A DNA stretch of 64,000 bases from Plumapathes pennacea (taxonomy: Eukaryota > Cnidaria > Anthozoa > Antipatharia > Myriopathidae): positions 3,104,501 to 3,168,500 of the forward strand of contig OZ038464.1 in assembly GCA_964036295.1 (NCBI GenBank), read 5' to 3'. Numbering within the stretch: the first letter of the stretch is position 1; each line of letters begins with the position of its first letter. Shown piece after piece: positions 23,118 through 35,601 of this stretch. A program made the translations under genes and the position numbers. The notes beneath the pieces were generated by a model, which did not search any database, was not told where the DNA came from, and saw only the letters and a list, made by a program, of their open reading frames with translations.

Positions 23118-24781
23118 TATGCTAAGGAGCGCGTTATTATAATTTTTGTTTTTGGCACTTAGGCCCCGTCCACTATGGCGTTATATCCCCGCCAAAATTC
23201 AAGTTTACAATTCAACATTCAAGTTTGTAGTTCAACATTCAAGTTTGCAATTCAACATTCAAGTTTACAATTCGACATTCAAGTTTGCAATTCAACATTC
23301 AAGTTTGCAATTCGACATTCAAGTTTGCAATTCAACATTAAAGTTTCCGCATGATTGATAACAGCGCGATATTTAACATTCGGCTCACTGTAATTTGCGA
23401 AACGAAACGAAATGAAACGAAATGAGACGAAATGAGCAGAATGACGACCTAATATAAATGGAAGAGTGTGCAGCCGACAGATAAACAAACGCTGACGGCT
23501 TCGACAATCTTTAAGAGACGTATAGACTATATACTTGCGCTTTGAATTTTAATGGAGAGTTAAATTTGTATTTTGCGAAACGAGCTATATAACTAACGGT
23601 CGTGCTCGCTGACTGCATAGGTTTGTTAGTCTTGCTGAGTTATACTTAATGTTTCTTTGTCACCGGTCTAAACACAATCCTTCCCCGCAAAATCAGCGTG
23701 ACTCAAAAAAACTGTATTTTGCGAAACGAGCTATATAAAGAACGGGCGTGCTCGCTGACTGCATAGGTTTGTTAGACTTGCTGAGTTATATTTAACGTTT
23801 CTTTGTACTGGTCTAAATACAATCCTTCCCGCAAGATCAGCGAGACGCCCGACCGGAAATGCGCATCTCGTAAAAACTGTCAATGCGATGTAAGCCATTT
23901 TGAATGTGAACGCGTTGGCTTGGAAAAAGTTGCTGGATGTAGAGTGGCTTTGTTTATTGTTCTACTCTGTTACAAATGACATATTTTATAATGGGGTCTT
24001 ATAATGTGAAGTATTGTTAAAACTGAACTACGGGTAATCAACAAGTAACAATTTAATTAAAGAATCGAACGCAAGTTGTGCTCACGCTTGGTTTCTGTCA
24101 TTTTGGCTTACCATTAGGAGTTTTACTCGACTCAGGATTTCCCGGTTGGACGTCTATGACGTATGAGTTATTTAAATTATAGAATAATTATCTGACTTCC
24201 TTTTAGTCAACAAATGTGTTGCGAAGGTGTTGTTCATACTGCGTCGACTCTCACAAAGCAGGAACGTATGGCATTCATCAAAATGTACAATCCACGAGGA
24301 CCTTTGGCGTTTATAAACCTTTTCCAAGTCGAAATAATTGAATTAAGCGGGGAGCGAAGCATATCATGAATACGAACGACCCTGCTCTTCACAAAGTATT
24401 TGGCGCTTCGCTGGACGATGTGATAAGCCGCTAACAAATTCATTTAATTTCATGACGTAATGAGGCAAGAGGCGCTAGATGACAGCTTGGGGGCCCTGGG
24501 CGAGGCAACAGTAATGACCGCCTGAACAACAACACATTGTTGAACGTGTATAAACGACGAAACCTCGCTAAACCTAAATCTTTCGTGTAATCTTGATGAT
24601 ATAAACTTCAAAAACTTGTATCGCAATAAAAATTGAGCGTGGCATGAACTAGCCAGGAAAAAAAAAAAAATGAGCTGAACGGCCTGTGTTTGCTCAACCG
24701 CCTAGTCATCGTTTGACTGGCTCTCTCCTTCTTCTAGCTTCTGAAGGCCGATTTTATTTCGTTCAGAAAAGGTCGACTCTC

Positions 24782-25399
24782 CAGGGGCGTAGCTAGCGAT
24801 TTCGTAACTGTACGCACAAAGAGACTATTTTAAGCGCCGGAAAATTTTCAAATTTTGGCTTCTCGGAAATCCCATTTCCTGCATTTTCCGTGGGATATTT
24901 CAATATAAATACTTCAGTAAAACGAACCATTACAAATTCACAGCAATGTTAGCGGTCGATGTAAAGTTTTAATACGTGTAAACACAAGCAAGTAATTACG
25001 CTCTTTCACTTCACAGAGATTTTAAAGGCGTTCTCTAGCAGTTTCTTCGGACCCTCAGACCTCTTGGACTTCACTCTGACTTCACGCGTATTACATATTC
25101 CCTAATTCCTATTCTCAATTGAAGAAAATTTCGTTCAGTTCTGAAGCCGTACGGCGGGGTAACCTCTCCTTCACAGTTAAAGATTAACTAACGTCTAGAT
25201 GGAGGAATACGTGACGCGTTTTTTCGCGTAACGTACACTATAATACGAAAACATATATGAAATCGATTCAAAATCGGGCAATTTAATGATAAAAACGTCT
25301 CAGGCAATAGAAAATTGTATTTTTGTCAGATTAAAAAATATTCTCTAGATTTCAGCTGTACGCCCGTGCGTACGTGCGTATATGGTAGCTACGCCCCCT
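24782..25399. mobile_element. CAGGGGCGTAGC element, copy 1
   Basis: The ends CAGGGGCGTAGCTAGCGAT and GGTAGCTACGCCCCCTG are inverted; CAGGGGCGTAGC termini are typical of hAT-like non-autonomous DNA transposons. The interior matches the shorter copy at 26222-26526, including AACTGTACGCACAAAG and GTACGCCCGTGCGTACGTG. Confidence 0.7.
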
Positions 25400-25569
25400 G
25401 CTCACCGGAACTTGAGATAAGGCTCTGACTATAATAGGCGAAATTTTGAACCTGAGGGTTTTCTGAACAAACCTGATAAAAAATGCCGGCGAATAAATGT
25501 CACTTGTGGCTGAGGGTTTCCCGGTGCCGTCAACAAGGAGTTTTAATTAAAGAATTGTTAAAAGGGGTC

Positions 25570-26855
25570 TCGATACAGAATTGCAGGTATATTCTACCCA
25601 AGCAATATGCTGACAGACACGTACATAGAGCTTACCCAAGAGGATCTGGAGCCAGTGTTGCGGGTATATTCTACCCAAGCAATTTGTCGCAGAAACTCTA
25701 TTCGCGCTCAAAGGTTTCTACTTGCTGCTGGTCCGCACGACAAAGGACTGTATCTTTCACTTGCTTTATTAGTTCCCGACCCAGTTTCACATTCTTCGCT
25801 ACTGCACTCTTCACAACAATCATATTGGGCGTCTGCCCTTGTCCTAAAACGGCCCTCTATTTATATGGTGTAAGCCTGCGTAATTCTACAGTACAAATTC
25901 CGTAGCTTTAGTAATTCTACTGGCTAAAATCCTCGAGTAATTACTGACTAAAGTCCTCATGTAATTTTCCCTCGACCGTAGTTTTACTGTAGTGTGGAAG
26001 CATCGAAAATCTAATACTGGTGAACATAATCTCTTAATAACAACCGGAACTTTCGTGACTGAATCTATAATTAAACCAATTAGCTAAATCAATAACATAC
26101 GTGGGTTTTCCCGACACAATTAGGCTGATCCTCAGGTAAATACAGCTTACCCAAGAGGACTATCTGGCGCCATAATTAGAGTTATATTCCACCCAAGCAA
26201 TTAGGCTGACCCTCAGGTAAACAGGGGCGTAGCTAGCGATTTTGTAACTGTACGCACAAAGGGACTATTTTGATAACCTCTCCTTCACAGTTAAAGATTA
26301 ACTAGCGTCAGGTGGGGCTGACACTGAGGGAGATACGTGACGCGTTTTTTCGCGTAACATACACTATAACACACACAAAAAAATATGAAATCAATTCAAA
26401 TCAGCCAATTTAATGATCAAAACGTCCTCAAGCAATAGAAAATTATATTTTTGTCAGATTAAAAGATTTCTCAGATTTTAGCTGTACGCCCGTGCGTACG
26501 TGCGTATATGGTAGCTACGCCCCTGGTAAATAGAACTTACCCAAGAGGAACTGAAGCTATAATTTAAAGGTGTATTCTACCCAAGCAATTAGGCTGACCC
26601 TCAGGTAAATACAGCTTGCCCAAGAGGACTATCTGGCGCCATAATTAGAGTTATATTCCACCCAAGCAATTAGGCTGACCCTCAGATAAATAAAGCTTAC
26701 CCAAGAGGATCTGAAGCCATAATTACAGGTATATTCTACCCAAGCAATTAGGCTGACCCTCAGGCAAATAGAACTTACCCAAGAGGAACTGAAGCTATAA
26801 TTTACAGGTATATTCTACCCAAGCAATTAGGCTGACCCTCAGGTAAATAGAGCTT
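25570..26855. repeat. ~81-bp tandem array, interrupted
   Basis: The unit has the blocks TAAATACAGCTTACCCAAG, AGGACTATCTGGCGCCATAA and ATTCTACCCAAGCAATTAGG. Two units are at about 25570-25690 and about seven at 26108-26855, separated by ~400 bp of other sequence and by the transposon at 26222-26526. Confidence 0.8.
26222..26526. mobile_element. CAGGGGCGTAGC element, copy 2 (internally deleted)
   Basis: Same ends as 24782-25399 with about 310 bp of interior missing. It sits inside a repeat unit of the 81-bp array, flanked by GTAAA on both sides (...CAGGTAAA before, GTAAATAG after). Confidence 0.75.
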
Positions 26856-28201
26856 AACAAATTAATAGTGTGAAACATTAAGTACAGAAAATACTCACTA
26901 CTCACTACTCATTTCATTGACATTTTCCTGCGCTGCAATTTAACAATTTACTCTGCGTTGTATCCAAGTGCTATTGCAAGGGCAGCACGCTTTCGTCTCA
27001 ATTTTCCGATCAACTATTATATTATTTGATGGTGAACGGCTTCGGCCGAATTGCTTCGACTTGCATCCGGACTGGATGGCGGCGTGAAATTCAGTATTTC
27101 GAAGGTAAAGGAATCGACAAAGCCGAATTTGACGAAGCAGCGAAACACACATACCGAACGTTGACCATGCAAGCGTAGGGTTTGCGGTGGAGATAAGCTT
27201 TTTCTAGTGTGCCAGCCATTTTGACGACTCATCGAAGAAACCTTGACGTTCGCCTCGGCACCTTTTTGAGCTTCGCACCAAAATGTTAGACTCAATCAGA
27301 AGCTACGACTTGAGCTTTGATGATTGCGCGGTAAAAACAATTGCCTCGACTCGAATATCGTGCCAAATTAGAGTACTAAATTTTAATAATTTTGTGTGAC
27401 AAGTCTATAGCACCCTTCAGCTTGCACGCCTCGCTTATTAGATTAGCGCTCGCTTCTAGCGCACGGGGCGCGAAAAGTGTCATTCAAGCAAAACACCATT
27501 TCCTAACTAATGATGCGGCTCTGCGTTTCATGTTTACGGCCCCTGCTGATTTTTAGGGACAAAATTTGTCCCTAACCAGCGGGGACTCCAAATCTCTTGA
27601 AGGGTTAAGCTCCTTATGGTATTTTGCGAAACGAAATGAAACGGAACGAGAATTTACGAAACGGGAATTTGCGCAACGAGAATTTGCGAAACGGGAATTT
27701 GCGAAACGGTTTTATTTTTATTTTTTATTATTATTATTATTATTTTTTAGATGTTTAGTATTTCTGCGCACTGAACCTTTCGCCATTCGAGCTGGTGCAG
27801 CGTGGATCACTTGTCAACGTTCGGCCAGGAGCGGACATGTGGGGGGAACCCTGGGGTAACCCGTTAGTATGAGAATTTTGAAAAACGGGAATAAGAAACT
27901 GCCAAGGACGGGCTAATCAATGTTTTTGTCAGGCCGACAAACGGAAGTTGGTAATACATGGGCACTTTTTCAGAGGCGAAAAACTCGTAAAGTACCAGCG
28001 ATTTCATAGTGATTGCGATTCTACTTTCTGTTTGTATGTACAGCAGCGAGGCAGAAAGCATATAGCTACATCTTTAGCTACGTCATATAGCAATTTTTTA
28101 AACAATTTTTAGAAAAAAAGAATTTTTTAACAATTTTGTAAACGCTAAACTAGTGAGCAGCACTCGGTGCGAACTTGAGCTGTAAAACTTCTTTTAATTC
28201 T

Positions 28202-28239
28202 CCAACGCGTTTCGCCTGACTATCGCAGACTTCATCAGG
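28202..28239 (-). ncRNA. Hammerhead-like core motif (tentative)
   Basis: On the minus strand CTGATGA is followed by GTCTG, a seven-base loop, CAGGC (a five-pair stem with one G-U) and CGAAAC. This is the order of the conserved core and stem II of hammerhead ribozymes, with one extra A between CTGATGA and the stem. Stem I, stem III and a cleavage site could not be defined. Similar CTGATGAAG-stem-CGAAACG hairpins occur in eukaryotic repeats without known ribozyme activity. Confidence 0.25.
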
Positions 28240-29244
28240 AAACTTTACAATGTAGTTACAAATGAATATACCCACTTCGAACACGTACGGCGATCATGAG
28301 CAGAAACAATCCACCTTTTACGGGAGGTACTTTTGCAGTGAAGAAGAACTCGGCACCGACCGTACTTTGCAAATTGTCGCTATATGTTACCGTTTAGTTG
28401 ATTGCCTGATACCTTGTTGTAGGCGGACGAATTCAGTGAGGGATTGTCTTGAAACTCTTACTTGGGTTTTGTAATTTTTTCCGTTCCTGTTGGAACGTGT
28501 TCGTGTTGGCAAACAAATGAGTTGCGGTTTGCAAGTCTTCTTATCATAGTCTTCTTATCATATAATTTCTATGATAAATTAATAGTGTGAAAAGCGGGAC
28601 AAAATACAGTTTACGTATTTTCGGTCGGGCGTCTCGCCGATTTTGCGAGAAGGATTGTATTTAAACCAGTGAGAAACGTTATGTATAACTCAGCAAATCT
28701 AACAAACGTATGCATTTAGCGAGCACGCCTGTTTTTCATATAACTCGTTTCGCAAAATACAGTTTTTCTCGAGTTACGAATTTCCGGTCGAGCTTCTAAC
28801 CGATTTTGCGGGGAAGGATTGTGTTTAGACCGATGACAAAGAAACGTTATGAATAACTCAGCAAGGCTAACAAACCTATGCAGTCAGCGAGTACGACCGT
28901 TAGTTATATAGCTCGTTTCGCAAGATACAAATTTAACTCTCCATTAAAATTCGAAGCGCAAGTATATACTCTATATACGTCTCTTAATGATTGCCGAAGC
29001 CGTCAGCGTTTATCTGTCGGTTGTACACTCTTCCATTCATTCTGCTCATTTCGTTTCATTTCGTTTCGTTTCGTTTCGCAAATTACAGTGAGCCGAATGT
29101 TGAATATCGCGCTGTGATCAATACATGCCGAAACTTTGACTTGAATGTCGAATTGTAAACTTTAATGTTGAATTGCAAACTTAAATGTTGAACTACAAAC
29201 TTGAATGTTGAATTGTAAACTTGAATTTTGGTGGGAATATTTAA

Positions 29245-29548
29245 CAATTATTCGCCTCAGTGTCGGTGAATAGCGGTGGATATTTACCGAGCCGTTTCGG
29301 CAAGGTAAATATTCACCGCTATTCACCGGCACTGAGGCGAATAATTGTTTTAGTATATACTACTCAAGTTTAATAGCCAACTCCCAAATAGCTATTTTAT
29401 TTCCGGCAAAAGTGGGCAAAAACTGGGTTCGCGCGCCACTTTGTTTTACCGGAAGCCGCTGGGAGGTGAATAGTACTTGATATTCCGAGATTGAGGAGCC
29501 AATCAGAGCGCGCGAAAAGCACCATTCACTTGTGTGGTATATACTAAA
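29245..29548. mobile_element. GTATATAC MITE, copy 1
   Basis: A strong hairpin GGTGAATAGCGGTGGATATT / AATATTCACCGCTATTCACC opens the element. A ~240-bp tail follows, ending GTGTGGTATATACTAA, the inverse of TTTAGTATATAC earlier in the element. A closely similar copy is at 44935-45238. Confidence 0.75.
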
Positions 29549-29553
29549 ACGCC

Positions 29554-29830
29554 ATAGTCCACGCGTATCCGGATATTTTTTGAAACCGCAACTTTTTCGT
29601 TGAGGATTGGCCTCCCTTTCACACGTATCCGGTGAATACGGTTGATGAACCGCAACATTTTGAAAACGCTTCCCAGAGTGGATTTTTAAAATACGCTGTG
29701 AATACGGCGTCGTGTGGACGGTCGAATCCGTATGTTTTTGAATACGCTGATTGAAAAGTTGCGGATTCATCTACCGTATTCACCGGATACGTTGGGCCAA
29801 AAATATCCGGATACGTGTGGACGGGGCCTA
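29554..29830. mobile_element. GTCCACRCGTATCCGG MITE
   Basis: The left end GTCCACGCGTATCCGGATAT is inverted at the right as ATATCCGGATACGTGTGGAC, followed by GGGGCCTA. Internal CCGGTGAATACGG and CCGTATTCACCGG blocks are also inverted. Confidence 0.75.
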
Positions 29831-32800
29831 TTCCGGAAAAAGACGGTAATCTTGCATGTTTTTTTGGGACCTATATTCTGATTCCGGAATGAAGGTACTA
29901 ATATTGCGTCCATTCTGCTCCTGATGCAAAATAGAAGCGGAATAGACGAAATAACGGTTTATTCGGAATAGACAGAATTCAGTGCTAGATTCTGAGGCTA
30001 AAAACAATACTTTTATTCAGTTGATAAAACTTTATATTGTTTACAGAATAAAAATTTTAAAAATCTTTCTTTGAGTTCAGCCTACGGCCATATAGGAAAA
30101 AAAAGAAAACAAATGAAAACGGTTGCTTCTATTTATTTTCCTGTATGATTAAAAACCATGTTATTTAGAGAGTAATTATAAAAGATTTCATCAGTACCCT
30201 TTCCGGTCGAGATGCGTTGCGTTGTCATTAAATGGACCTATGATGTCACATACAGCACGTACATGTGGACATGTGGAGAGAAACTGTCCCGGGTACCACC
30301 CCCTTAGTTTCCTGAGTCACCCTATGCGCGACAATTATTCGCAGTGAACCGTTTACATCGTGAGAAGGTTTCCTTGCCTCGTATCCTCCCCACACATACA
30401 CACCCTAAAACTTTTGAGACACGTTTTCCAGGTAAAGGGCTTGCTTCGAATAGAATTGTATGATTAGTTGGTGCGCGCTAGGTGACTCGGGAAGGAGGGT
30501 AAACTCGGGTCCCCGGTCCGGGTAACTAATTTTCTCCACATATTAAACGAGAATTGAAAAAGTGCATGTAAAGTACACACTTTATTAGCGAAGTGCTTCC
30601 TGCGTGGGAAGATTATTTTTATCTCGCGATTTGGGTAAACACGTACGGTCAGGGTACTTTTTAGAAACCATGTGATTTTAGCTAAACGCACGCAATACAG
30701 TTATTTATGATACGTAGTCATGCAACACGAAACAAAAAATAAAGAAGCTGCATGTACAGTCTTGAACCAAGTGCTTAAAAAGACCTACCACAGCCCTAGC
30801 AGAAAACCTGTGGAACGCAACGACCAAAAGTGCACCGATAAATCACAGCCTTTGAGACACGTCGAGAAAGTTGTCTTTGAACCTTGACTAATCTTAAAAC
30901 CTTTTAAAAAGTTCAATTCGACCCCCTACGGTCATGAAGGGTACTCTGGGTATGATTAGCAATGATATTAATTTAGACTAGTGTAATTTATCTTAGAGGA
31001 ACTCATTAAAAAGTGAACGTGCAATATCATCATCTTAATCAAAGCCCACAGATTGGCGGTGATTAATAAATGAATTAGTGAAAAAGAGGCGAAAATGCAC
31101 TGTTCAGTAAACTTTATGGACAAACATTCAGCGGCTCAATTGGACTAAAGACCATATTTCAATTTCCCTTGTTCTCTATCTTTCTATTTAATTTTCTTTC
31201 TATAAGATACGCCCGTTCTTTTATTGTCTGCTTTCCTCTTTGGACTTAATTGTCTCTCTCCTCTACTTATTTCTCGTGGTTTTTCTGCCCTTTCAGTGCG
31301 TACTCTCTACCTCTCGTTCATTGCGAGGCATTTATTCTATTCATATTTAAACCTTTAACAATCTTGATCCGCGACATGAAGCGATGACACCCAAAATTCA
31401 AAGTATTACTGGCCCAAGCACCTTCCAGCGGTTACAAAATTACTGAGGAATCAAGCAGAATTAGCAAAAAACTACTGCAATGTTTATTTTTGCGACATTT
31501 CAACGTTCTTTTAATCCTCTTTTCGGCTGTGTTGATAGGCATCAACATGCGAACATACATCTTTTTAGACTTAAGATAGTCGGGAGTAAATACAAAAAAT
31601 GTCAGTAGAATGATTCGACCAATTTTCTTAGTTGCATGGCTTTTGGAATGCATTATGCCATGAATAGTTAAGTGCTATCATCAGGTTTAAACTGAAATGC
31701 TATTGTTATTGTGGCTTTTAAAAATAGCCAAACGCACTTCCTTTCCAACATGTTGGTATATTGTATTTTCACTAAAAGCCCTTGGCGCCTACTGACTATT
31801 GTAATATATGCTCGCTAAGTACTCGTTTCTTGAACTGGTCATTTATCTGTTGTCAAATGTATGCCTACAGCAATAATGAGGCTAATTCGCTTGAGGGAAC
31901 TCATTACCAGTTCGAGTATTTTACGATTAGAACAAGATCGCGTCGACAATGTCGTACGCGGCAACCGGGAATTCGACGGCACAACGCAAGGAGCAATAAA
32001 AAGATTGTAATGACCACATAGTTAAATGAGTCAAATCGCATTTTTAAACAAAACCAGCTTGATCTCACTAATTAACTTAAGAACCAAGCTGATGTGGTTG
32101 TGAGTTTGAGACCACCACCCACCACGGCCGAGCTAAATATTCGCGTGGCAGTCAACACCATGGCCAAAGTAAATGGAGATATGTATTTTTGTAAATATTT
32201 TTGCCTCAAGTTTAGAAAGCGGAAATAGCTGAATGTGTAGATGTCATTTCCTTGGGAAGTTTTAAATATTTTCTTCTTTTGTCAGTGTGCTAAGCAAAAC
32301 AAAATTTGGCTTGCAACACCATCGGACAACTCCTTGGCCGCTCTGCTTGATGTTTTGTAGTAAATTATACTAGAAGATAAAATAATTCTTATTGTTGCTG
32401 CATACAAAAATTTCCCACCCAATCCTAGGGTGTTTAGCTCGGGATAAATGAGACTTGTCGGTCTTATCACCAGTTCTTTGACGAGAATGTTCCGCTCTCA
32501 GCGCGTGGTTCAGTTTGATCTGAGCGTGCGCGCATTCTATTGTATTTCCGCCCATTTGTTTTACACAATTTTAGATTGATGATTTTTTCGCTTATAAACT
32601 AGAAAATTCCTTGAAATTTGCTTGAAGCCAAGCTAATCAAAGAAATGTTGGCCTTAGGCCATATTCCGACTAATTATGCATAAGATCTGAAAGCAAGGAT
32701 CGATTGTTTTTAGTTCTTTCAAACTTAAGATTTGTGTGGAGCGGATTTAAGTCAAAAGCTCACCAGTTCTCCATAAACTACCATCTCACATCTGTCAGAA

Positions 32801-35560
32801 ATCAAAAACAAAAACTCAATTTCTTTATTCAAATGTCATTGTTGTTCGTTGTGGGAGTAACCTCATTTACACTCCAGAATTCAAAGGGGTCTCAAAAATT
32901 GGCTCAAAATTAAGTGAAAAGCTAATTTCTTAAGTAAAAAAAAAATCTTAAAATCATCGATTTGACTTTATTCAATTCTCAGTAAGACAGATGGTTCAGA
33001 CGATGGTTCAAGAGTCAAAGTGGCATTTTTCAGAACAGCGAACAAGAGAGCAAACTTCGTGAATAAGACTACCAAATCCGTCAGAATCATGCGTCTGATT
33101 CAGAGGCCAAATTGGGATGGTGTGTCGGGTTTGTAGCCAAAAAATCACCAAGGTCAAACCATTGATATACTTCGAAAAAATATATTATCTGGTTCTGTTC
33201 ACTTCCTATGTAAATGAGCGATAAAAAACATCTGAAGACCGGCGGATGAGGAAGGGCGCCAGTTGCCGTCAAAGCACTCACTTACTATCGTATAATCTTT
33301 CGAGAAAAAAATCCATCGTAAAAAAAGAAAGCTAAACACAAATATATATATGTATATAACAGACAGGAATCACGAAAGAAATAGCGAGTTTTATTTTACC
33401 AAAACAGGAAATAAACATAGTTTCTAGTGTCATAACACTGAAGCATATGCCTTAGATGGGAATTTGCTTGATAACGTAATTTACTGACTATTTCACTATT
33501 TATTCCCGTCTTTTTGATAGCATTTCTGATTCAATTACATGATGAGCCGTCGTGGCACGCTTTCTTTAATTTCAAGTGTAAAACCAAAAATAAGCGAGTC
33601 TTATTGTCATCAACTCCGTGTCTCAATCAAGTTTTTGACCAGCTGATTTTTGATTTATTAATCCTTTTCGTTTCCGAAACCCTTCAACTTCAACATATAT
33701 AGTGAGGCTGTTGCCGTATACAAGTTTAAAAATGCAAAGAATTTTTATTTCGAAAACATCACTCGATAAATAATTCCCTTTGAAACCGTTAAAAGCCACA
33801 AAAGCGACGGTTCCGCCAGGGGGTATGAGCAATTAAATTTCAATTCGGCCCACAAGAATGGCACGCGCTATTGATTGATTAAAACCGATGTCAGCTCATA
33901 GATTCTAGCTTTTCTTTTGCTTTTGGATCAAAACAAAGGACGGATATTGAAGGCGGGTTCATTGGTGTGAATTTGCCATGCCTCGTTTCCGCTCTCATGG
34001 GTAGGATAGCATTGTTAGCACTATTAACCCGTTTGGATTGAATCAGTAAACTAATTACTGGGGACCAATGAGAGAAGCCGATTTAGTTGTGACAACGCAT
34101 ACAAATGATCGTGTCTCGCCCTAACCGTTCCTTAAAAGTGTCGGGTTGTTCTGCTTCGTGCATTCTCAACGGACTTCCAAAGATTAAGGAAGGACATTTG
34201 AACCGAGGTAAAGTAAAAATCATCGTAAAAAAGTAGATTGTAGGGCTTTAAGTTTACAAAATGAGACTATTGTAAACGGGTATAAGATTATCATGTTATT
34301 TCTTTAAATTATTTAGCTTGATGTCTGCTACGTTTGTGTATACATGTCTCGGCTTACTCAAGCAAACTATTCTGGTAAACTTCAACCAAAAAGATAAACC
34401 CGTTTTTTTTTTTTCATCAATCCTTATTCTCGCATATATATACAGCACGGCAGACTTGGGTCGTATAAGTCCTAACAATGTCAGTTGTACAAGCAAAGCA
34501 GCCACACAGTTCTTTGTTTTGTTTTTATTTTTTTGTTGTTTTCCGTTTTGAATCACCAGTCCCAAAATCACTTGCTTTTTCACGCGAACTGGTATATCTG
34601 TTATACATTTGTCGTTCGAACGAATCGCCCATGCAGCTATATGGAAGGAACACAGTGTCGTATCTAAGCCTCCTGGATTAATGTGGTCGCCGAATGTTTA
34701 AACCCACGCTATGAAACACTAACCTCTTTTTAAAAATCTGCAAGACCTTTTACAGATCTCTTCATGTATCCTTCTATAGTTTGACAGTTGAAAAGGATAA
34801 TTTTAGTGTTTTTTGAACTCTTCGTTTTCCGCACCAATATAGACAACAGACACTTTTTAACGGTTTTCACATTTTTTGCGGTATTTATATTGTCTTCCTC
34901 AAGTAGGCTCTTTCTAGCGACCACCTAATGAGTGTAAAGAATAATAAAGCCTTCTTTTAATCGGAAAGTAATTTCTGCCTATAGATTGAGAGAAATAAAT
35001 CGCGGTCATTTCCGGCAGGTTCGTTCGCTTGTCATTAGTGTATGCATGCTATTTGAAGCGGTATACAATCTTCAGTTATGACCTCTGAACTAAAGAATTT
35101 CACAACCCGAGTTTTTAGTGACGTTAATCTATACCAGCAGCTTAGTTTTAGCACCAAAGTGCACGCTGAAGCATGTACACCACGCTCCTCTACTGAATGC
35201 TGCAGTAATTGCTCGCGGTTATATTTCGAGTAATTAGTGTTTAGCATGTGTTGTGTAAATTAACAAGTCTGCATTTCATAAAATGGAGTTATGGCACGCT
35301 TCATTTCGAGAAGATTCCGGTAATTTGACAATATGATGAGAGGTTTTTGTATTAAGAACATGATCCAGCGCGCAAAGGATTGTGGTTGCAATGGCACCAC
35401 ACGTAAAAATTCACCAAGTTTAACTTGGTAGCACATGGTTTCGCTGATTTTCACAAAGTGTTTCACATAAATACCATGTAAAAAACCCTGTGAAAACCAT
35501 GCAGTGTTACCATGTGAAACTAGGTGAAATTTCACATGATTTTCATGCTAGAATCCAGTA
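29831..35560. other. Gene-poor stretch before the neuropeptide gene
   Basis: Nearly 6 kb in which I see no coding exon, RNA gene or clear repeat array. A TTCCGGAATAG-like repeat is scattered at 29830-29980. Near 35395-35550 there is a diverged inverted-repeat segment built from CACATGG, TTTCACA and CATGTGAAA words. Confidence 0.4.
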
Positions 35561-35601
35561 ATGTCATTCACGTTCTATTTTGCAGCCAGTCGGATCAATA
35601 A

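Larger units (their letters stand above)
23160..29570. mobile_element. Large (~6 kb) element with long inverted arms, no intact ORF
   Basis: The left arm (23183-23881) and right arm (28606-29240) are inverted copies of ~0.65 kb. Each begins with ATATCCCCGCCAAAATTC or a close variant, then 5-7 copies of a 20-21-bp AAGTTTGCAATTCAACATTC repeat, a GAAACGAAATGA-type tract and two tandem ~140-bp blocks starting TTTTGCGAAACGAGCTATAT. Outside the arms GTCCACTATGGCGTT (from 23169) and AACGCCATAGTCCAC (29549-29563) are also inverted, so an older outer element may enclose it. The core (23882-28605) holds tandem repeats and nested elements; no transposase is recognisable. Confidence 0.7.

Noticed and set aside
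25483-25905. 140-codon frame within the large inverted-arm element as a transposase
   Set aside because: Overlaps tandem repeat units and shows no catalytic or DNA-binding motif.
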